From an uncultured Clostridia bacterium (GTDB taxonomy: Bacteria > Bacillota > Clostridia > Christensenellales > UBA1242): a stretch of DNA of 64,000 nucleotides. Below the pieces are notes generated by a model that was not told where the DNA came from, did not search any database, and saw only the letters and a program-made list of their open reading frames with translations. This document shows, piece after piece, positions 1-7,777 of the stretch. The DNA is taken from NCBI GenBank assembly GCA_944377485.1, contig CALWFB010000004.1, forward strand, positions 25,513-89,512, given 5' to 3'. The stretch's first letter is position 1; each line of letters opens with the position of its first letter. The translations under genes and the position numbers were made by a program.

Positions 1-760
1 TTGCCTTATCTAAAATTTCATTTGCCAAATCAATTTTAGTATTATCAACAATGGACATTCCCACATTTCCACCGATTGCCTTGATGAAAGTATATGCCAT
101 ACCACCACCAATCAAAATCGTATCTACTTTGTCAAGCAAGTTCTCAATTACCGGCAATTTATCAGCAACCTTAGCACCACCTAAAATCGCAACAAATGGG
201 TGGTCAGGATTGTTTAAAACTTTATCAAAAATCAACAATTCTTGTTCTACCAAAAAGCCAACAGCAGATGGCAACAATTTTGCTACACCATAAGTAGACG
301 CATGCTTTCTATGTGCAGTAGCGAATGCTTCCAACACATATATGTCAGCAAGTCCTGCTAAATATTTTGCGAACTTTTCATCGTTCTCATCTTCTTCTTT
401 GTAAAATCTAATATTTTCAAGCATCAACACGTCGCCGTCATTCATTTTATCTACCATTTCAATAGTAGATTTATCTAAAATGTCTTCGGCGAAAGATACC
501 GGTTTATCTAAAAGTTTTGATAACCTTGCAAGTACTGGCCTTAGGGATAATTTAGGGTCAACTTGCCCATTAGGTCTTCCCAAATGTGAACACAATATTA
601 CACGAGCATTATGTTCAATTAAATAATTGATTGTTGGTAGAGTTGCAGTGATTCGAGTATCGTCTACGATTTTCAATTCAGCGTTCATTGGCACATTATA
701 GTCCACTCTAAGAAACACTCTTTTGCCGCTGACGTCAATATCTCTAATTGTTTTTTTCAT
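1..760 (-). CDS. pgk: Phosphoglycerate kinase, N-terminal part (3' end outside window)
   Basis: Cytosolic glycolytic enzyme interconverting 1,3-bisphosphoglycerate + ADP and 3-phosphoglycerate + ATP. About 253 codons are visible and the frame is still open at position 1; the family is usually near 390-400 residues. Visible family signatures are the N-terminal RVDYNVPMN segment (usually RxDFNVPL), SHLGRP, LENIRFY, the EAFATAHRKHAST segment (usually DAFGTAHRAHAST) and ILGGAKVADK. Two adjacent ATGs exist (763 and 760). The second is preferred because GGAG then sits 6 bases upstream. A TTGAAA-N16-TATAAT promoter lies just upstream. Confidence 0.95.
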   Translation of the reverse strand, partial: MKKTIRDIDVSGKRVFLRVDYNVPMNAELKIVDDTRITATLPTINYLIEHNARVILCSHLGRPNGQVDPKLSLRPVLARLSKLLDKPVSFAEDILDKSTIEMVDKMNDGDVLMLENIRFYKEEDENDEKFAKYLAGLADIYVLEAFATAHRKHASTYGVAKLLPSAVGFLVEQELLIFDKVLNNPDHPFVAILGGAKVADKLPVIENLLDKVDTILIGGGMAYTFIKAIGGNVGMSIVDNTKIDLANEILDKA

Positions 761-806
761 CATTGTCTCCAAAAAATAAAATATCCACTTAATATTTATT
801 GCAATT

Positions 807-834
807 ATTATATCACAGGTTAAAATTATTTCAA
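807..834 (-). promoter_or_regulatory. Promoter for pgk
   Basis: On the minus strand, TTGAAA (829-834), 16-bp spacer, TATAAT (807-812), about 45 bases before the pgk start. It overlaps the stop codon of the upstream gene, which argues that pgk is transcribed on its own. Confidence 0.7.
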
Positions 835-1341
835 AATAATTTTAGAATATTTGTTAAATTTTCTATTCATTTTACCATTTTCGACCGTGCAGACACCAAA
901 ATTATCACAGAATATATAAATCTTTCGTTTTGCACAATGATTTATATTTGGATAAATTCGTTTTTTTGATAAAATAATTTTATTGCATTTTTTATAATCA
1001 GTATTTTCCGTTCCTACAATAAAACATTTACCTTTTACAAAAATTTTAGCACCTTGTTTCGCATTGGTAATATGGATTTTTTCACCATCACAAACAATGA
1101 TAGATTTGCGAGTAGTATCTTTTGAAATCACATTTACACCAGCGGCAACAATTGAATGTAAACTTTTTGCTAAACTCATCAATTCTTTTGTGACAACCGC
1201 TTGTTTCATCAATTCATTGCATATATCATAATCATAAATTATACCGAAATTAAAAATTAATAAATCGCATCTACTTAACTTTACAAAATAATTTAAATAA
1301 AATGACTTATAACTGCCACCCGCCACACAAATTATCTTCAT
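826..1341 (-). CDS. Hypothetical protein, possibly a nitrilase-fold remnant
   Basis: 171-residue protein I do not firmly recognise. The N-terminal half (CDLLIFNFG, VVTKELMSLAKSL, IVAAGVNV, KSIIVCDGEKI) follows the order of a carbon-nitrogen hydrolase N-terminal half: 'LlvFPE', 'helix', 'vvaG', 'kSaiv.dGkv'. However, the catalytic-Glu position (usually FPE) reads FNF, and no lysine/cysteine catalytic block follows. The protein is shorter than a nitrilase (about 260). It may be a degenerate, non-catalytic member or an unrelated protein. There is no clear ribosome binding site; a weak TTATCA-N17-TAAAAT lies only 5 bases before the ATG. Confidence 0.5.
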   Translation of the reverse strand: MKIICVAGGSYKSFYLNYFVKLSRCDLLIFNFGIIYDYDICNELMKQAVVTKELMSLAKSLHSIVAAGVNVISKDTTRKSIIVCDGEKIHITNAKQGAKIFVKGKCFIVGTENTDYKKCNKIILSKKRIYPNINHCAKRKIYIFCDNFGVCTVENGKMNRKFNKYSKIILK

Positions 1342-1492
1342 ATTTCATTTTATGCAGAAGCAATGAAATTGATAAATATTGAAGATTTTAGATTTTTTAT
1401 TATTTATAAAGTTTTTAAAACTAAAATTCATTTCATGTTTTATATATAATCACAAAATTTAAATTAGAAATTGAAATTTATCATGCGTTGTG

Positions 1493-1825
1493 CTATATAC
1501 AATCAACTGTTGCATTTAATACTGTTTCAATATTTGGATTCTTTATGTAATAAATTATATTTTTCCCATTTCTGTCCGATGAAACTATATCAATAGATTT
1601 TAAAATTTTTAATTGATGACTTATTGTAGTTTGGTTTTGGCTTAAAATTAATGAAATATCTCCTACACATAAGGGCTTTATAGTTAACAAAATAATGATT
1701 TTCAATCGTGTGTCATCACTAAATGCGTAGAAAAAACTTGTCATATTCTTCAAATCCGTTTTATTAGGCATATAATGACGCAGTGCAATTTCTTCTCTAC
1801 AATCTAATTTACAATCTAAATTCAT
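1493..1825 (-). CDS. ArsR/SmtB-family winged-helix regulator
   Basis: 110-residue DNA-binding repressor of the ArsR/SmtB family, probably metal-responsive. The winged helix spans roughly residues 28-95: FSDDTRLKIIILL (helix before the HTH), CVGDISLILSQNQTTISHQLKIL (HTH with recognition helix, here spanning residues 53-75) and an IIYYIKN wing. Cys5 and Cys9 in the N-terminal arm and Cys53 in the LCVGD motif match the CadC layout (Cys7, Cys11, Cys58, Cys60), but the fourth ligand position is glycine (Gly55). Cys109 lies near the C-terminus. It is divergent from a small membrane-protein gene, a plausible target. The ligand cannot be read from the sequence. Confidence 0.85.
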   Translation of the reverse strand: MNLDCKLDCREEIALRHYMPNKTDLKNMTSFFYAFSDDTRLKIIILLTIKPLCVGDISLILSQNQTTISHQLKILKSIDIVSSDRNGKNIIYYIKNPNIETVLNATVDCI

Positions 1826-1928
1826 AAAAAAAGAATAACATAAAAATTTTAAATTATATATTTTTCACAATATCTAATTTTGACGAATAAATAAAATAAA
1901 CGAAAAAAAATATATAAGGAGCAAGAAA

Positions 1929-2111
1929 ATGAACACTGCATTCTACATATTATTCGCAATTTTGATTTCAATTATTGCACAAGCGACAAACACCAATCTT
2001 GCAAACAACACCACATTCCTTCTATTATTACTTCTCGCATTGGGCGCATACAATCAAAATGGTGATAGAAACAATTGTTGTGTGTATGGGCAACAACGTA
2101 GTTTCTTCTAA
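1929..2111 (+). CDS. Small two-helix membrane protein
   Basis: 60-residue protein with two hydrophobic segments (about residues 4-19 and 29-42), and a short C-terminal tail with a Cys-Cys pair (NNCCVYG). The ribosome binding site AAGGAG is well placed, and a hairpin follows the stop codon, so this is a credible independent small gene. Its position divergent from the ArsR-type regulator suggests it could be the regulated gene. No family assigned. Confidence 0.65.
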   Translation: MNTAFYILFAILISIIAQATNTNLANNTTFLLLLLLALGAYNQNGDRNNCCVYGQQRSFF

Positions 2112-2113
2112 AA

Positions 2114-2149
2114 AAATTAGCACTCTAATATGAATTAAACTGCTAATTT
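2114..2149 (+). terminator. Hairpin after the small membrane protein
   Basis: Inverted repeat aaattagca / tgctaattt (9 bp, 18-base loop) directly after the stop codon of the plus-strand gene, followed by a T-containing tract; also between it and the end of the convergent CoA-transferase gene, so it may work both ways. Confidence 0.5.
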
Positions 2150-2165
2150 TCAATTGTTTTCATTT

Positions 2166-3728
2166 CTATTTTAATTTATAGCCCATCTTTTTTGGAATAA
2201 AAATCTTTTTGTCCATTATTTTCAGATTCTTTGAGATTCTAGGTTTAAATTCCATATTTGCAAGAATATCTTTTTTAAGGTCCACATTTGGTGCTATTTC
2301 TACCAATTCTATTCCCTTAGCAGTCAATTTGAATACCGCCCTTTCGGTCACATATGTGATATCCTGCTTGTTTTTTATCGCATTTTTGGCAGAAAAACTA
2401 ATCTGTTGAACCCTGTCTACAAATTTTTTTACTTTGCCTTCATTCTTAATTTTCAAACCTTTACTATTAACTTGAACGTCAAGCCCACTTGAAGTAAATG
2501 TACCAATAAATACTATTTTAGGAGTATTTTGCGTTATATTAATAAATCCGCCCGGACCAAATACTCGTTTCCCAAATTTTGACACATTTACATTTCCTTC
2601 TCTATCCACTTCAGCAAGTCCTAACACTGCACAATCTAACATTCCTCCATCGTACAAATCAAACATATCTGAATCTGGAATGATTGAATCTGGGTTGTAT
2701 GCAATACCAAAAGTCACTCCGCTCTGTGCTACTCCACCAGTTATTCCTGTTTCAACTGAGGTCGTCATATCTTCTATTCCTCCCTCTTCATTTAAAACAT
2801 TAGCAACCAATTCAGGCATGCCAACTCCTAAGTTCACCAATACACCTTTATTCAATTCCATCATTGCACGTCTAGCACATATCTTCCTAATGCTCATTTC
2901 TATCGGTTTGATTTCACTTAATTCAATTCTTTTTTTACCAACTAAACCTGGGATATGTTTTGGAATATTATATTCCCCTAACGATTTATCAGGTGGTGTG
3001 ACAATAACATAATCAACCAAACGTTCTGGAATTAGCACATCTTTTGCTTTTAGTTCACCATATTCAACTACTTTTTCAACTTCGGCAATCACTATTCCCC
3101 CAGAATTATGTGCCGCTGCTGCAAGTTGAAATTGTTCCCCAATGATAGGTTCCCATTCAAGAGATAAATTACCTTTTTTGTCTGCATATGTTGCTTTTAT
3201 TATTGAAACATTGATAGGGAATGATTTATAGAACAATTTTTCTTCTCCACCTATATCAATAAGTTCAACTATTGGCTCAACTTCTTCTGCTTTTTGGTTT
3301 AATCTCGCACTCTCAATCCTAGGGTCAACAAAAGTATTTAGTCCTACATGTGTAATTACTCCCGGTTTCTTACCTGCTATTGCTCGTAATAAGTGAGTAT
3401 AAACTCCCAATGGAATCCCAAATGCTGGAAATTGATTTTCTCCTACCGCTTCACCGAATTTCTTTGCTTTCCCATAATGGGTGCATATTGCCTTCCCTGT
3501 TAAACCAGGTTCAGCCAAACAATTAAGACCAACATCATCGTCTGTCAAATTTCCAGGAATAATACCTGCCGCCACTGTCAGATTTTTTGGACATTTATTC
3601 TTTCTAAATCTATTTACGAGTGCTTTTAATGTTGCTTCTGGTGAACCACTTCCTCCTGAACCACTTATTGCTATTGTATCATTTGTTTTTATTAATTTTG
3701 CAGCCTCAACTGCGCTTATAATTTTCAT
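2166..3728 (-). CDS. Acetate/propionate-type CoA-transferase (YdiF-like, class I)
   Basis: 520-residue fused alpha/beta class I CoA-transferase, the full length of YdiF-type acetate CoA-transferases and propionate CoA-transferase. It moves CoA between acyl-CoA and a free short-chain acid by way of a glutamyl-CoA thioester. The first half starts with the SGSGGSGSPEATLKAL loop (about residues 22-37). The second half has the NLGVGMPELVA block (299-309) and SVETG with the catalytic Glu326. GGxxDCAVLGLAEVD and FGPGGFINITQ follow, as usual. An AGGGGTGGG-type binding site precedes the ATG. It stands alone, so the substrate is inferred only; fermentative acetate/propionate/butyrate metabolism is the likely setting. 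Confidence 0.9.
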   Translation of the reverse strand: MKIISAVEAAKLIKTNDTIAISGSGGSGSPEATLKALVNRFRKNKCPKNLTVAAGIIPGNLTDDDVGLNCLAEPGLTGKAICTHYGKAKKFGEAVGENQFPAFGIPLGVYTHLLRAIAGKKPGVITHVGLNTFVDPRIESARLNQKAEEVEPIVELIDIGGEEKLFYKSFPINVSIIKATYADKKGNLSLEWEPIIGEQFQLAAAAHNSGGIVIAEVEKVVEYGELKAKDVLIPERLVDYVIVTPPDKSLGEYNIPKHIPGLVGKKRIELSEIKPIEMSIRKICARRAMMELNKGVLVNLGVGMPELVANVLNEEGGIEDMTTSVETGITGGVAQSGVTFGIAYNPDSIIPDSDMFDLYDGGMLDCAVLGLAEVDREGNVNVSKFGKRVFGPGGFINITQNTPKIVFIGTFTSSGLDVQVNSKGLKIKNEGKVKKFVDRVQQISFSAKNAIKNKQDITYVTERAVFKLTAKGIELVEIAPNVDLKKDILANMEFKPRISKNLKIMDKKIFIPKKMGYKLK

Positions 3729-3851
3729 ATCCCACCCCTAATTAAAATTAGTTTACCATATTTTCGACAAATTAAACAACTATTTTTATTTAATGAAAAT
3801 GAAAAATATTTTTATATCCATTATAAACAATTCAAAATTTTTCTATTACAC

Positions 3852-3883
3852 AAAAAAACAAGCATTTTAAATATGCTTGTTTT
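3852..3883 (-). terminator. Terminator of the acyltransferase gene
   Basis: Stem of 11 bp (3855-3865 with 3873-3883, AAAACAAGCAT type) and a 7-base loop; in the minus-strand direction it is followed by a U-run. It lies 16 bases past the stop codon at 3899. Confidence 0.85.
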
Positions 3884-3898
3884 TCAATAATCTGATGA

Positions 3899-5509
3899 TT
3901 ATTTAGTTTTCTTAGTAGTTGTTTTCTTAACACTAGTAGTTTTTACAGGAGTGCTAGCAGTCTTCTTGCTAGATGCTGTTTTTGTACTAGGTTTTGCTGT
4001 TTCTTTATTAGTAGCTGCAGCTTTTGTGGCTTGCTTTGGAGCAGCCTTAGTAGTCGTGCTACGTGTAGAAACAGTTTTAGGAGTTGATTTTTTCTTTGGT
4101 TGAACTTCTTCTTTAACTTCTACTTTTTCAACTTTTGCTTCATTATCTTCAACAGCAGTCACAGGCACTGTCTCACCATTACTTGCAACTATTGCTTCTG
4201 TCCTAACAGTTTTATTCTTTCTAATTACAAATTTATCCATCAAGAATTTAACAATGCAACCCAATACAACTGAAATTGCTGTCACAACCCAGAACACTTC
4301 TGCCCAAGAATATGGAGTAGCTGGATTTTTGCCTCGAATTTCAACATAAAAGTAGATGAAAGGCATATGAAGCATATAGATATATAATGCTGAACCACCA
4401 AGATAGTCCAAAACTTTTGCTGTATACTTATTGTTTAATAATGCCGTCACATAATCTTTTCCTAATAAAGTCAAAGTAACCAAAACGATACACAACAAAT
4501 GAATTGTTGTCCTGTATGTCCAATTGTTGGTAACCACCGAAGGTACATCTCCACTAGCCACTGAATTGTTGATGATAAATTCACCTGCAAGCCACTCAGG
4601 TTGAATAGTAAACATCACAATTAGCACAGCAACTGCTAAATATACGATAGTCAAAATCACTTTGGTAGCGATATTGTAATTTAATTTTTTCAACTTTTCG
4701 ACAGCGTAATAGATGATTACTCCACCACACATTCCGATAAGCACGAACAACAAGCCATTGTTGAATCCTATCACGCCAGTGCTGACAGCGGAACCAGTCA
4801 CGCTAGGGTTCGTTGAATATTGTTCACCTAAAGTTGAGAAAGCTGCTTGAGAAGCACGTGTACCGCTCCAAGCCCACCATCCACCTAAGAACACGAACAA
4901 GAATGGTGCGATGAATCCTGCGAATACATCTTCATTTTTACACATTGCCCAATAGATAATGTAAGAACATATCAAAAGTCCTGATATGAACCACATAGCG
5001 CCATTTGCCTGACTATAGGCAGCTGGATAACCTGCAGCATACAATCCCAAGAATTCCCACAACCCATTAAATACTGAGTTAATTGCTACTGCAAAAGTAC
5101 TTTCTTGGAAAATAGCAACTGCTATCACGCCCAAGATAATGCCTAATGCTAGCACAGGAAGCAATGCTTTGATTCTACCCCAAAGGTATTCCCAAGCACG
5201 ACCACTGGCAGTCCTTGAAGCATATTCAGGATTGGCTTGCAATCTCTTGAAATGCTTGACTAAGAAATAACCAGCAGTTAAGGTGAACACAAATAGAATT
5301 TCACCAGCCCCAGCCATCCAGGTAGCCGCTTCTATAATTCCTGCCATAGTGCGAGGAGCCAAGATGGTACCGATGTGATAGCCGAGAATTGCGATAGCGA
5401 AGAAGAAACGCCAAAATTCAATAGCATGATTTCTCTCCGACTTCTTTTGAGCAACCGTTTGAACTTGCTGAGTTTCAACAGGTTGTTCATTCACGATTTC
5501 TTTTGTCAT
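3899..5509 (-). CDS. Acyltransferase family 3 membrane protein with Lys/Thr/Ala-rich tail
   Basis: Integral membrane O-acyltransferase of the Acyl_transf_3 (OafA/YrhL-like) family, which transfers acetyl or other acyl groups to cell-surface glycans or lipids. The family start NHAIEFWRFFFAIAILGYHIG-like segment is near residue 22-42; several hydrophobic helices follow to about residue 430. The last ~105 residues are an unusual soluble tail rich in K, T, A, S and P (KKTTTKKTK at the end), like a histone H1 tail and probably cytoplasmic. The ATG at 5509 is preferred over an upstream in-frame GTG (5527) because AAGGGGG sits just before it. Substrate unknown. Confidence 0.85.
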   Translation of the reverse strand: MTKEIVNEQPVETQQVQTVAQKKSERNHAIEFWRFFFAIAILGYHIGTILAPRTMAGIIEAATWMAGAGEILFVFTLTAGYFLVKHFKRLQANPEYASRTASGRAWEYLWGRIKALLPVLALGIILGVIAVAIFQESTFAVAINSVFNGLWEFLGLYAAGYPAAYSQANGAMWFISGLLICSYIIYWAMCKNEDVFAGFIAPFLFVFLGGWWAWSGTRASQAAFSTLGEQYSTNPSVTGSAVSTGVIGFNNGLLFVLIGMCGGVIIYYAVEKLKKLNYNIATKVILTIVYLAVAVLIVMFTIQPEWLAGEFIINNSVASGDVPSVVTNNWTYRTTIHLLCIVLVTLTLLGKDYVTALLNNKYTAKVLDYLGGSALYIYMLHMPFIYFYVEIRGKNPATPYSWAEVFWVVTAISVVLGCIVKFLMDKFVIRKNKTVRTEAIVASNGETVPVTAVEDNEAKVEKVEVKEEVQPKKKSTPKTVSTRSTTTKAAPKQATKAAATNKETAKPSTKTASSKKTASTPVKTTSVKKTTTKKTK

Positions 5510-5553
5510 TTTACCCCCTTTTATCACTAACTAAGAAAACGTTAGATATAAAG

Positions 5554-5582
5554 ATTATGTGCAAAAAAATAAAAAAAGTCAA
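5554..5582 (-). promoter_or_regulatory. Promoter for the acyltransferase gene
   Basis: Minus strand TTGACT (5577-5582), 17-bp spacer, CATAAT (5554-5559). It begins exactly at the end of the upstream gene. Confidence 0.65.
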
Positions 5583-6140
5583 TTATTTTTTCTTTTTTTT
5601 GACTTTTTCATTTTTATTTGTTAAAATTTCTCGCAATTTCATGAATTCTATATAGGTTTTATTGCTCATACACTGTTTTTTTAGCAAAACAACATTTTGC
5701 TCATTGAATACTAAAAATATATAATCTTTTTGAACTTTTATACTAGATAAATCTTTGGCATAATACGTATTAGTACCTAAAATTTTTTCTTTTATCATAA
5801 AAGTTTCAGTAATTTTTTCATTTTCATATATTACTCGTACTTTTGTCACTTTGTTTAAATCAGATGATAAGAAAAACATTTTTTGTTTTCTCTGATTAAA
5901 CCAAAGTGCAACATAATCAACCAAGAAATATCCAACAATCAAAATTATCGTAGCAATACCAATTGTCCAATAACTTTTCTTTTCAATAATTCCACCAATT
6001 GAAACCATTATTCCAATAATAGAAACAATTATTACTAATAAGTTAACAATTCCAGTTTTTTTTCTATTTTTGAATTTAAATAAATATTTGGTTGCAGCCA
6101 AATTATCTTCTAATTCATAATTATATATGCATTCGTTCAT
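5583..6140 (-). CDS. YcxB-like membrane protein
   Basis: About 185 residues. Two hydrophobic helices near residues 30-50 and 60-82 are followed by a C-terminal domain (about 95-175) resembling the YcxB-like domain: FFLSSDLNKVTKVRVIYENE, then a YYAKDLSSIKVQKDYIFLV segment. Function of the family is not established. The ATG at 6140 is chosen over an upstream TTG (6179), because the family normally begins a short distance before the first helix; neither has a good ribosome binding site. The C-terminus is Lys-rich. Confidence 0.6.
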   Translation of the reverse strand: MNECIYNYELEDNLAATKYLFKFKNRKKTGIVNLLVIIVSIIGIMVSIGGIIEKKSYWTIGIATIILIVGYFLVDYVALWFNQRKQKMFFLSSDLNKVTKVRVIYENEKITETFMIKEKILGTNTYYAKDLSSIKVQKDYIFLVFNEQNVVLLKKQCMSNKTYIEFMKLREILTNKNEKVKKKKK

Positions 6141-6203
6141 TTGTAATATAATATCAAATATAAATGTAAAAGTAAACAAAATTTCAAATCTAAACCGACA
6201 ATG

Positions 6204-6233
6204 AAAAAGGAATTAATTGAAATAATTAATTCC
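6204..6233 (-). terminator. Terminator of trpS, overlapping its stop codon
   Basis: Stem GGAATTAATT / AATTAATTCC (6209-6218 with 6224-6233), 5-base loop, and a run of five U on the minus strand. It includes the trpS stop codon. Confidence 0.65.
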
Positions 6234-7256
6234 CATACTTGTCTTTAACTTGATTAAATTTTTATGAGCAACTTTTCTTGCTTCCATTGTGCCATCATAT
6301 AAAATTTTCATAATAGCAGCTGGATTTTTTGCAAACTCTTTTCTTTTCTCTCTTATTGGTGTAATCAATTCTTGCAATATTTCATTTAAAAATTTTTTAA
6401 TTTTCATATCGCCCAAGCCACCACGAGAGTAATGCACTTTTAATTCATCTAATGATTTATACTCTGGTAAATATTTTTCAAAATGCTCAGGGCGAGAAAA
6501 CACATCTAAATATGTGAACACTGTATTTCCTTCCACTTTGCCAGGGTCAGAAACATGAATATGGTCAGGGTCTGTATACATTGAAAATACTTTTTGTTTT
6601 ATTTCTTCTGGTTCATCGGATAAATAAATGCAGTTATTTAAACTCTTGCTCATCTTTGCTTTTCCATCAGTACCAACTAACCTATATGAATTTTCATTAT
6701 CTGGAAGAACTGCTTTCGGTTCAATTAATGTTTCTCCATACAAATTATTAAATGAACGAACAATTTCTCTAGTTTGTTCAATCATCGGCAATTGGTCATC
6801 ACCCACTGGAACAATGTTCGCATTAAATGCTGTGATATCCGCTGCTTGACTGACTGGATATGTCAAAAATCCCATAGGGATTGAATTGTTAAAATCTTTT
6901 TGTTTCAATTCTTCTTTCACAGTAGGGTTTCGTTCCAATCTTGATAAAGTGACTAAATTCATATAATAAAATGTGAATTCAGTCAGTTCGCTCACCTCAC
7001 TTTGAATGAAAAATGTCACTTTTTGGGGGTCAAGACCCACTGCTAAATAATCTAAAATTACTTCCATTACATTATCTCGAACCTTTTGTACATTGCCAAA
7101 ATTATCTGTCAGAGCCTGTGAGTCAGCTATCATGATATAAAACTTATCATAACCACCTTTGTTTTGAAGTTCTATTCTTCTTTTTAAACTACCAACATAA
7201 TGCCCCAAATGTAATCTACCTGTTGGTCTATCACCTGTCAAAATTATATCTTTCAT
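6213..7256 (-). CDS. trpS: Tryptophanyl-tRNA synthetase
   Basis: Cytosolic class I aminoacyl-tRNA synthetase that charges tRNA-Trp. The 347-residue length is normal for a bacterial TrpRS. The HIGH-type signature is GRLHLGHYVGS (about residues 13-23, with HLGH 16-19), and KMSKS is at 201-205. The conserved VGDDQLPMIEQTREI stretch is near 151-165. The ATG has AAGGAG 5 bases upstream. It lies about 160 bases downstream of a small ORF and about 250 bases downstream of a terminator-like hairpin, so read-through of that attenuator may set its expression. Confidence 0.97.
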   Translation of the reverse strand: MKDIILTGDRPTGRLHLGHYVGSLKRRIELQNKGGYDKFYIMIADSQALTDNFGNVQKVRDNVMEVILDYLAVGLDPQKVTFFIQSEVSELTEFTFYYMNLVTLSRLERNPTVKEELKQKDFNNSIPMGFLTYPVSQAADITAFNANIVPVGDDQLPMIEQTREIVRSFNNLYGETLIEPKAVLPDNENSYRLVGTDGKAKMSKSLNNCIYLSDEPEEIKQKVFSMYTDPDHIHVSDPGKVEGNTVFTYLDVFSRPEHFEKYLPEYKSLDELKVHYSRGGLGDMKIKKFLNEILQELITPIREKRKEFAKNPAAIMKILYDGTMEARKVAHKNLIKLKTSMGINYFN

Positions 7257-7388
7257 ATTTTCTCCTTTTTTATTCTACCTAAAATTTTATTAAAATGCAA
7301 ATATTTAAATTTAATCGCAAAAATATTAACTTTTAAAACTTAAATATTTAATAAAAATTAATTAAAATTGTTTTTTTTATATGATTTC

Positions 7389-7432
7389 AATTATTAATTC
7401 CAATAATTTTAATTATTAATTCCAATAATTTT
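7389..7432. repeat. Perfect 22-bp tandem duplication upstream of trpS
   Basis: Two exact adjacent copies of a 22-base AT-rich unit (7389-7410 and 7411-7432) followed by a partial third copy. The second copy contains the end of the small ORF at 7416-7490. Probably replication slippage; it could be a variable-number site. Confidence 0.85.
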
Positions 7433-7490
7433 CAATTATTATTAAAAATTTAAAGCCAATTTTACCTTTTATATTTATATTATTTACCAT
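7416..7490 (-). CDS. Possible 24-residue leader ORF upstream of trpS
   Basis: ATG at 7490 with AGGAG 5 bases upstream, 24 codons then TAA. It begins 11 bases after the U-run of the attenuator hairpin, exactly where a regulated gene would start. The peptide starts MVNNINIKGK and ends IENYWN, with a single tryptophan codon two codons before the stop. It could be a translated leader of trpS or the remnant of a lost gene. The tandem repeat over its end makes decay plausible. Confidence 0.35.
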   Translation of the reverse strand: MVNNINIKGKIGFKFLIIIENYWN

Positions 7491-7500
7491 ATTTACTCCT

Positions 7501-7640
7501 AATAAAAAATACTGTCAACAATGAATTATGCTATATGACAGTATTTATTTTAAATTTATATTGATAAACAAAAACTATACATATAGCAAAACTATATGTT
7601 CCACCAATAATTTAAATTTTTGTTTATATTAATCGTCATG
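7501..7640 (-). promoter_or_regulatory. Structured leader with terminator and alternative pairing (attenuator or riboswitch-like), trpS side
   Basis: Reading the minus strand from the likely transcription start (~7640) there are four elements. (1) A perfect 11-bp closing stem, 7617-7627 with 7564-7574. (2) Inside it, GGTGGA followed by hairpin ACATATAG / CTATATGT (7592-7599 with 7579-7586). (3) An intrinsic terminator AATACTGTCA / TGACAGTATT (7536-7545 with 7508-7517) and U-run. (4) A 9-base segment of the inner hairpin (7580-7588) that can pair perfectly with 7529-7537, overlapping the terminator 5' arm. This is the layout of a mutually exclusive switch. The GGTGGAAC core resembles a T-box bulge, but there is no room for a T-box stem I, and tRNA-Trp (G73) would require UGGC rather than UGGA. 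Confidence 0.55.
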
Positions 7641-7645
7641 TAGAT

Positions 7646-7674
7646 ATAATATATCAAAAAAATCAAAAAGTCAA
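7646..7674 (-). promoter_or_regulatory. Promoter of the trpS leader transcript
   Basis: Minus strand TTGACT (7669-7674), 17-bp spacer, TATTAT (7646-7651). Start expected near 7640, giving a leader of about 140 bases to the terminator. Confidence 0.75.
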
Positions 7675-7723
7675 TAAATTTAGTCTTTTAAATTAGAATA
7701 AAAATACAACAAACACTTTTCTG

Positions 7724-7752
7724 TTGACTTTTCTAATTTTAAATATTAATAT
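7724..7752 (+). promoter_or_regulatory. Promoter for the GNAT acetyltransferase
   Basis: TTGACT (7724-7729), 17-bp spacer, TAATAT (7747-7752), 25 bases before the ATG at 7778. It is divergent from the trpS leader promoter. An imperfect inverted repeat (TTTAAATTAGAA near 7687-7698 and TTCTAATTTTAAA near 7731-7743) surrounds it. Confidence 0.7.
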
Positions 7753-7777
7753 AAAAACATTAACATAAGGAGAAAAA

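Noticed and set aside
7579..7640. A canonical tryptophan T-box before trpS
   Set aside because: The GGTGGAAC core fits, but the leader is too short for stem I/specifier loop, the flanking pairing of a T-box antiterminator is missing, and UGGA does not match the G73 discriminator of bacterial tRNA-Trp. Kept only as an unclassified attenuator.
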